This document shows positions 56,506-64,000 of a DNA stretch of 64,000 nucleotides, one piece after another. The notes beneath the pieces were generated by a model, which searched no databases, was not told the DNA's origin, and worked only from the letters and a program-made list of their open reading frames with translations. Source of the stretch: Furcasterigmium furcatum (lineage: Eukaryota > Ascomycota > Sordariomycetes > Glomerellales > Plectosphaerellaceae); NCBI GenBank assembly GCA_001599815.1, contig BCIA01000003.1, positions 5,433,598 to 5,497,597 on the forward strand. The letters are read 5' to 3'. The position numbers and the translations under genes are program-made. The stretch's first letter is position 1. Each line of letters starts with the position of its first letter.

Positions 56506-59500
56506 CTAGTAACCGAAGCCGGTGGGCTGGGGAGCAAAACCGTTGGTCTGGCCGTAGGGCGCGGGCGACTGAGCTTGGCCAGGTCCCGCTGTGATCATGA
56601 GACGGTTGCCACCTAGGATGGGGGTGTTGTCCTCCGTTGTCTCCTGCTCCTTCTCCTTCGACTTGCGAGCCTCGTTGTCAGCCTTGAGGGTGGCCAACTC
56701 CTTGGTCTGCTGGCAAAGCATGTTGATCATGTAAGGCATGGTGAAGTCGTTGAGGCCGTGGCGCCAAGACATCTCCAGGATGAGGTCTGGCCGCAGGAGG
56801 TCGTAGCAGGAGTAGAGCATGCCAACATAGCACTCTCGGCTGCCAATATCCACGAACTGAGACTGGTGTTAGCACATGAATCGTATCAAGACGGGGGAAA
56901 CGGTTGCACTCACGTATCGCAGGAGCTCCTCGACAATCTCGGTCTTTCCAGAGATAGCCGCAGTCTCGATGGCGTCCTTGTAGAGCTTGTCTTGCTTCGA
57001 GAGGGCGATGGACTTCTCCCAGCGCTTGTTCTTGCGGTAGATGTTAGCGGCAATCTGGCGGAAGAAGACGAGATCGTGCTTCTCCAGCCTGGCTGCCAGA
57101 TCCACGGGATCGTAGTTGTCGTAGTGCTCAACGGAATCGCGCAGAGTCTTGTGGTCCTCCTCCTCGATGAGCAGGTCGTTGATAGCGTTGTTGACGGAAC
57201 GCTTGTTCTGCGACTGGACATTCAGGAGGAAGGGCTTGATCAGGGGAACGTCGTCACGCTTCTCGAAGATCTTGACAACCCTGTTGACATCGATCCTGGG
57301 AGTGAGGGCCTGCAGGAGATCGGTGAGCAGCGAGGGGTGCTGCTCGAGGTAGAAGGAGATTGCCCGGTAATAGATCTCCAAGTTGGCGACCTTGACGACG
57401 ATCTCCTTGAATTGCTGGTGCTCCCAGGAGTTCTCGGGGCGCTCGATGACGGCAAGCGCGGCGTTGTCAAACTCGTCGTAGTGGTAGTAGCAGAAGACCA
57501 GCTCGGGCCACAGGTTGGCCTCCTCGCAGGCCTTGATCATCTTGGGCATGTTGACTCGGCTCCAGAACAGCTTCAGGTGGTCCATGACCTCCTCAGGGCG
57601 GTATCTGGAGAGAGCGATGCCGAGCTCGGTGAACATGCCCATGTGGGCGCGCTCCAGGCCCATGCCAGCCTGCAGCAGGCTGATGAGCTCGTCGAAGTAG
57701 CCATTTCGCTCGTACTGCTTGACAAGAGTCTGCAGCTGCTCGGCGTCGATGATGAGGTTGAGACCGCAGAGCTGGGCCAGACGGAACTCCTTCTTGTCAA
57801 CACATGCCTCGTGGACCTGCTTCCACACCTTGATGTTGTTGGCCTTGCGGGCACAGTCGACGGCAGCCTGGTAGTCGCCCAGGTGCACAAGGGTGGTGGC
57901 CAGCTTGGCCCAGTTGGAGATGCTGCTGTAGAAAATCTTGGCAGCCTCGTAAAGCTCCTCGTTGTAGGCCTTGTCTCCAGACTCCTCGATGTTGGCAACG
58001 TTGGTGGCACGAAGGAAGTCCTCGAGCTCGCCAAGCTGGTCAAGACGAGCGTAGCAGAAGGCGAGGGCGGTGTCGATAGGGGGCTCCCGCAGGGTCTTGC
58101 GGGCCATGCGAAGGTACTTGATGAGATCTTCGTCCTTGCCGGCGTGCACCGCCGTCTCGATGACCTCCTCGTAGTTCCTCGGGTCGTTCGCCTTGATGTA
58201 CGACTCGATGGCATCGCTCACGCGGACGCCGTCCAGCTGGGCCTTGGCAACCTTACTCCAGACCTCAGGCATGTCGACCTCCTCGGCAAAGGCCTGGGCG
58301 CGGTCGATGCTAACGACATGGTCGACCAGAACATTGACAGCTGACTCCTTGTCACCGGTCTTCTTGAAAATCTCAAAGGCTTCCTCGTGCAGGCCAACAT
58401 CGATACAGGCCGAAGCGATGTCAGGGGCGCTGAAGCCGTCAAGCTTGTGGATGTAATCCATGACCTTGCCCTTGTCCGCCTTGGCGGCGGTGAACAGGAG
58501 CAGGTTCTGCAAGTTCTGGTTGTCGCTGAAGGGCGAAGGCTCCAGGACGATCTTCTCGAGCAGCTCAATGAGCTCGAGCGGGAGATCATTGGCCAGGAAG
58601 GCAGCGACAGCCTCCGAGACCTTCGCAGGGTCGGTAGACTCCGGCACGGCAGTGGTGATGACCTGGTCGACCACCGAGCGGCGGTGGATGTTGTTCTCGC
58701 TCAACACGAAGCCCCAGAGCTCCCTGTCGGACCTCTCGAGAAGGTAGCGGGCCTGGGCACGGTACATCGAGTTCTCGTTGGTGATGTTGATGAGCTCCAG
58801 GTCGTTCTGGCCCTTGGAATAGGCAATGAAGGCGAGGTTGGGGTCGCGCTTCTCGCAGTATTTACCGACGGTGAGGGAGTCGTACTGGTCGTTCTCCTTG
58901 AGGAACTTCTCGGGGTTGTTGTTGGAGTCGATGTAGATCTTCGCAAGGGCGTTGTAGACCGCCTGCTGGGCCATGCCGGCGGACAGCATCTGCTCCAAGA
59001 AAGGAAGGAGGAGCTTGAGACGGTTGCGAGATTCGACCTCCTGGACGAGGTCATCGATGGGAATAGACTGGGGGTTTACCGTCGAGAGCAGGTTCTTGAT
59101 GATACCCTCGTCGCAGTCAACGTCGAGCAACCCACCGATGACAGCAGGAGTCCTCGAGGGGTTCACCCTCTGGACGTACGTCTCGATAGACTGGAACTGC
59201 TGGTTCTGGTACAGGTAAAGGACGAGGTCATGAACAAAGTTGAAGCGGTCGCAGACAATGATGAGCGGCAGCTGCTCCTGGAGCTTAGCTTCCTTGAGGA
59301 AGTTCTTGACCTTCTCCGCGTTGTAGACGTTGTTGTCGCGGCAAATGCGCTCAACCTCGTTGAGCTGACCCATCTTGGTGGCGGCCTCAATGTACTTGAA
59401 GACGACATCCGGCTCCTCGGAGAGGTTGACGATGCTGCCCAGGTAGTAGAAGAGACCCTCGGAAGTCTTGTACTTCTCGAACAGGTCAATGATGCGGACG

Positions 59501-61755
59501 GCGCCGAGAAGATCGCTGTACTTGGTAGCAACGGTAACCACGGCCTGGAGGTTCTGGCGGATGTTGTGCTTCATCATGGCGTCAAGGCAGTCGAGTGACT
59601 GCTCAACCGAAAGCTTGCCGAAGAAGCCGGTCAACCAGTCAAGGTTGAAGTTGGGGGTGCCAGCAATGTTGACAACGACGCGCTTGACGGCCTCGGGGTC
59701 CTCGTACAGCTCGAGGGCCTTCTGAGAAAGACCAGCCTGCTCGCAGAGGGTGGCGATGCGCTGCTTGTCGAAGTGGGAGAACATCTCGTTGCCAAGAATG
59801 GCATCGGCGACCTGAGGAGCATTCATCAGGTTCATCTCGAGCAGACGCGTCTGCAGTTGACCCTGCTCAGGCTTGTTGTCCTTCAGAGCGTCGAGCAGGA
59901 AGGCAGTCGCTTGCTGAATCATGCCCTGGGACTGGAAGATGTCGACGACCCGCGAAATGTCCACCAGAGAGCCGCCCTCGTTGTTGGCCAGGGCAGTGGC
60001 GAACTCGGCGCCCTTCTCGGGGTTGACTCGGACCATGTGCTGGAGGAGCTGCACGTAGTCGGGCTGGTAGCCCGCCTGGTTGGAGTAGGGGATGATCTTG
60101 TCGAACTGACCAGTCTCGGCGAATCCGGCGACGACCTTCTGAGGCACGTTGGCCTTGAGGTAGATCTGGAGGGCTGCGTTGATGTCGTGCGGGCGGACGA
60201 GGTCACCAAGCCTCTCCGAGCAGTGGAGCTTGTCTTCCTTCATCCACTTCTCGAGGAGGTTCATCCTGTTCTGGGCAAGAACGGGCTGAGCCAGCTCGAT
60301 TGTCTCGTGCTCGTTGAGGGTACCCTTGTCAAGCAGCATGCCGAAGTATTGCAGGATGTGAGACATCTGACCCGGCTGGGCAGGAAGGCGCTTGAACTTC
60401 TCGATCGTCTCGGCAGTTCGGAGGAAGCCACGGGGAGAGTTGGCAGCGATCTTGGCAGCCTCCATGTAGCTGCCACCGTTGAAGAGTTGCTCGAATTGTC
60501 GGGCGTAGAGGTTGTCGGCACCGGGAAGACCAGCCCGTGATGCCATCTTGATCGCAAGCTCGGTGTTGGCAGGGTTCTGCAGGAGGTATTGGACGATGTT
60601 GGAGTCGTCGATGGTGACAAACAGAACCTGGCCCTTGCGGTTGATACCCACGATGCCGGAGGAGTTGTTGTCGGCACAGGTGGTGAAGATGGTATCGCTG
60701 GAGATGCGGTTCATGAAGATGCACGAACCGGTCTCGAGGTCATAGACGTGGATGAAGCCGTACTTCGTGACCATGAAGATGACACCGTACTTCTGGGAGA
60801 CCTGCATCGCGACAGGGAAGTCGTTGGTCGCCTCGGGAGGGAAGTAGACGTCGACGGCCTTCTTCTGGAAGACAGGGTTGGATTCGGGGTGGTCGACCTC
60901 AACGACGTGAAGCTTGGCACCGGTTGCTGTCCTGACCGAGAAGGTGAAGAGTTTTGTGTCGGCGGGAGCTCCCTCGAGACGGAGGGTGCCGAAGGCAGCG
61001 GCGTGGCCCTCGATGGCCTGGCTGATGCCGCGATCCTTGGAGTAGAGCTGCATGGCGCCGACGATGCGTCCCTCGCGCTGGGAGATGCCGACCACGACCA
61101 TCCACTTTCCGTCCACATTAGTGCGGTAGTTGATGATTTGGCAGCCCTGGGATAGCTAGTCAGCACAGCCGCCCCGAGTCAAGACGGACGCAGTCCTGGA
61201 CGAGACGAGAAAGAGGGAAGGCTGCATACCTGGAGGTTGGTGTTGCGCTCGAACATCTTCACGGGCGAAGCCTGGGAGGCGTCGAAGATATCCCAGTGAT
61301 ACACGGAGGTGTCTGTGATGAGACCCAAGGTGGTCTCTCCAATCCACTTCCAGTACTGCACGTCCTCGTTCATTGTGGCGGACTTGAGCTTCTGCTTTTG
61401 CTCGAGGTCAAAGATCTGCAGAGTCCTTGACTGAGCCTTGAGGGCGATAATCTGGCGACTCCAGTGCATGATCGCACTGTCGGCCTTGATAGGGCGTCGA
61501 GTAACATTGTTGCCGTTCTTCAGGTCGACGATGACGACCTCGGGGGAACCGCCGCTCTTCTGTTCTCGGATGCAGACGTAGGAGTCGGATTCGAGTGTCT
61601 AGAGATCACGGCAGGTTAGAAGAACCGCAATCGAAAGGAGAGCGAACGAGAACGGTTGGCAGGCATACGCAGGAGTTGAAGGTGATGGAGCCGTCCTCGA
61701 CGCCCAGGCTCTTGAGCTGGACGAGCTCCTCGAACCGGATGGGAAGCTGCGCCAT
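56506..61755 (-). CDS. CHC1: Clathrin heavy chain (1679 aa)
   Basis: Four exons, 61755-61669, 61598-61230, 61146-56914 and 56856-56506, all in phase, give 1679 residues, the usual length. It begins MAQLPIRFEELVQLKSLGVE; the N-terminal 330 residues form the seven-bladed propeller (for example GCQIINYRTNVDGKWMVVVG) that binds adaptors. Then come the ankle, leg and hub built from clathrin repeats, and the trimerisation region near LYSCYDLLRPDLILEMSWRH. The C-terminus has GGNRLMITAGPGQ, related to the QLML-type motif bound by uncoating factors, and ends PTGFGY. It forms the triskelion coat of endocytic and Golgi vesicles. The same phase stays open for 100 codons after the stop (see separate entry). 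Confidence 0.97.
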
Positions 61756-62555
61756 GGCGGCGATTGAGGGGGTGCGCCTTCCACGGGAGGATCGAGCAAC
61801 AAAGCAGTCGTGGGAGAACTCGTGAGAGCTGGTTTGTCGAGTGTTGCCGATGGGGGTCGTCAGAAGTCGTCAGACGTGGGTTGGAGGCAGATTAGGGAAA
61901 TAAAGGAGAGCTTCTCGCGATCCGGCCAATGCGCGAGCTGAGCAGGTAATACAGAGAAGGCAAAGGCACAGGACCTGAAATGAGGAAACGGGTTTTCGCG
62001 TTGTTGTACACCTCGCAGAGATGGCAATCTGGGAGGGCAAACGGAAGTGTGCGCGGGGAGTTGATGGGAGGGTAGAGGTCGAGTTTGTTTGGGAGATGAA
62101 TTGGGAAGCCAGTGAGGATACGTAAGGCAAGCAAGGCACGGAAAGTGCGTTACCTGTTCCTTCCCAGCTTCGCGACTGCTGCGTGCGTAGCTGGGCTAGG
62201 CAGGTACGTACCTTCGCCAGCCAATCTGGGGCTAGCGTTGGATGACAGGGGTGGACCGTGCGCGTCACTGACACGTGATTCATCTGCCCCTTTTGCTACA
62301 GATTCAGGGGAGGCACGGAAACGACGATGTCTCATTGCTAGGTACGTTCGGCACCTATGCAGGCGCAGTGCGCAAACATGTGTTTTGCATGTACTGTATT
62401 GATCTGAATCCCCGAGAAACAATACCATGTCCGTCCTCCGCAGTTCCCAAAGCTAAAGACTGTTGTTCGCATTCCACAAAGTTTCCGCCGCCCCATCCTC
62501 ATGGTTCTTCAAGCTCAACGTCTCTCCACCTGCTGACCCGGACAGCGCCCTCTCC
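61756..62555 (-). promoter_or_regulatory. Clathrin promoter and 5' leader
   Basis: These 800 bases lie upstream of the clathrin start and downstream of the BTB-like gene. On the minus strand the first 250 bases are C/T-rich (CTCTCCTTTATTTCCCTAAT), consistent with a leader. A short palindromic element CAGGTACGTACCTT sits near 62200. No other gene is supported. Confidence 0.5.
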
Positions 62556-63421
62556 TTATGCAGTGAAGATGCTGTTCATACCCAGTGCATTGGTAAGAGG
62601 GTCCTGATACGTGACATGGCCGATCTCCTCCGGCAGGTTTCGCAGATGCTTGTTTGCAGGAGAATCGGTAGAAATGCTGTTGAGACGCTTCGAGGTCTCC
62701 ATGACTCTGTATGCCGACTTCACAACTTCGAAGAAGTATCCCGCGCGCTGGAAAAGCACGTCGTAGTGGTTAAGGATTTCCTTGAACTTGTCCGCGCTGA
62801 TGCCCATCTCCTTAGCGGCGCCAGACGAATTGATGGTTTGCTTCGTAGCATTCTTCAGCCCGTAGCAGATGAACGGCCTGACACCAGCAGCCGCAAGAAT
62901 GGCAAGGAAGGGCTTCAAGACTGGCGTGCTGTTGGCCAAGAACACCATGTCGATATGCTCCTGTCGCAGGGCGTTACGGTGCTGGATGAGCACATGCCGG
63001 ACCTCGAGCTTGAGGAAGTCCAACAATCTCGTGCGCTTGTTCATCTGCAGGAAGTCCGCGGCAACCATGGCACCGAGGCAGTTTGTAAGATGTAGAGCTC
63101 CCTGACAAGAAGTCCAGCCAGGGAGCTTGGGAAAGCTGCCGACCACCAGGAAGGCAACGATGAGACTGAAGGAAGGGCCTTTCACCGTCTCTAGATGCAT
63201 CTTCCCTTTCGATGATTCCATCATGGGTGAGTCGAGGGCTCCTTGGAAAAATGCAAAATTCTCTTTCAAGAACTCTCTCGAAAAGGAAACTGCGAGGTCG
63301 GGGTCGCTGCCAAACGATACCGTGAAATTGCCCTCGCGGACAGGAAACCAAAGACTGGCGAGTATTGTCAGTGAGGTTTTCGTCACTTCAATGCGATGCG
63401 AGCCTACCTCAGCCATTCCAT
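62556..63421 (-). CDS. BTB/POZ-like domain protein (270 aa)
   Basis: As modelled, a 14-nt first exon (63421-63408) and exon 63354-62556 give 270 residues starting MEWLSLWFPVREGNFTVSFG. The 53-nt intron has a GTAGGC donor, a CACTGAC branch-like site and a CAG acceptor. The fold pattern resembles fungal BTB domains: a strand (FTVSFGSDPDLAVSFS), REFLKENFAFFQGAL, a Lys-Gly turn (SSKGKMHLETV), then LHLTNCLGAMVAADFLQM and a helical tail. BTB proteins often serve as Cul3 adaptors, and a Cul3 gene lies 26 kb away, but no functional link is shown. The family call is moderate; the sequence is divergent. Confidence 0.62.
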
Positions 63422-64000
63422 GGACCCAACGGCAGCCTCTGGCTCCAGGCCCGGCGCGGACTGCGGAACTGGTTAGACCCAAGCACGGGGACAGTGACAA
63501 CTGAGATCATACCAAGACCTGGACTTGGCCAAGGAGCATCTCAAGCAGAGCCGGTCCTTTTTCCGTTGGCTCAGCTGCCATGTCTGAGAACGTGGGAGTT
63601 TGCAACTTTCCGGGTATGGTTGAGGACAGGAACGTCAAACTTTGAAGCGAGCCAGCTGGATACGGTGGTGACCTCAACCGACTCGAAGAAGCTGTCTGGT
63701 AGACGTAGAGATACAGTGTACAGAGATGCAGTGACAGAGATGAAGGGAGGTGAGAGGAGAAGTAAGTTGAGTGGCATCCTAAGGCCAGTAGCAGGGTATG
63801 GAAAAAGATGCGACTTCCTGCCGTAGGTAATTAATCCCCGGAAGTGCTTTCCAAAGCCTCAGGTACCTGCCAGAGAACCTGGAAGAGAGCGGGTTGAGGG
63901 GCACCAAATCTTTCAAAATTCCCATGCCGAATACCTAAGGTACCTGTTTATCAAATCAAACCCTCGGACCCGGCTCACATCAACAGCCTCCAGGCACCGA
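63422..64000. other. Right-edge intergenic DNA
   Basis: This 579-bp region upstream of the BTB-like gene runs to the window edge. It contains two copies of AGGTACCTG (63861-63869 and 63938-63946), each holding the palindrome AGGTACCT. No gene is recognised. Confidence 0.5.

Noticed and set aside
56758..59598. Long plus-strand ORFs (528 and 403 codons) opposite clathrin
   Set aside because: They are antisense shadows caused by the G/C-rich third positions of the clathrin codons. They are Leu/Val/Asp-rich with no domain, and clathrin is certain.
63422..63500. Longer BTB-like start at 63500
   Set aside because: It would need a non-ATG start and translation through the proposed 53-nt intron. 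The spliced start MEWLSLWFPV is in better agreement with the domain's first strand.

Overview
The window is nuclear DNA from a filamentous ascomycete (Pezizomycotina, most likely a Sordariomycete). The genes carry short introns of 49-99 nt, with one longer exception, bounded by GT...AG and often with CTNAC-like branch points. Coding DNA is strongly GC-rich at third positions. Most products are close matches to known fungal families: Pol5, Cdc25/NimT, Drn1/CwfJ, Utp20, Zim17, Cul3, DapB-type dipeptidyl aminopeptidase, PRA1, UPF0145/YbjQ, SurE and clathrin heavy chain. All assignments come from reading the sequence; no search was run.

Left part (0-15.3 kb): a partial gene end, a small conserved-looking 108-aa protein, a 2EXR-type protein, a multipass membrane protein, then on the minus strand Pol5 (rDNA transcription/ribosome biogenesis), a membrane-anchored alpha/beta hydrolase, a divergent and possibly degenerate Gti1/Pac2 (WOPR) regulator, and the mitotic phosphatase Cdc25. 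A 7.3 kb stretch without a convincing gene follows (15.2-22.5 kb); its left end is probably the Cdc25 leader and promoter.

Middle (22.5-41 kb): Drn1/CwfJ and the 2651-aa Utp20 are divergent and share a 372-bp promoter with three GATAAG sites. Then come mitochondrial Zim17 and Cul3 (again divergent), and a type II membrane dipeptidyl aminopeptidase. Pol5, Drn1 and Utp20 give the window an RNA-processing and ribosome-biogenesis bias.

Right part (41-64 kb): a C2H2 zinc-finger protein and PRA1 flank a 3.5 kb gene-poor stretch with simple repeats. They are followed by a basic disordered protein whose start is unresolved, a Ser/Arg-rich single-pass membrane protein, a YbjQ-fold protein, a SurE phosphatase with a 12-nt first exon, a Zn2Cys6-like regulator, clathrin heavy chain, and a BTB-like protein. 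No mobile elements, CRISPR arrays, tRNAs or secondary-metabolite clusters were recognised. The most unusual signals are a 100-codon open frame that continues in phase after the clathrin stop codon, the WOPR gene with a broken-looking N-terminal half, and the 7.3 kb gene desert.
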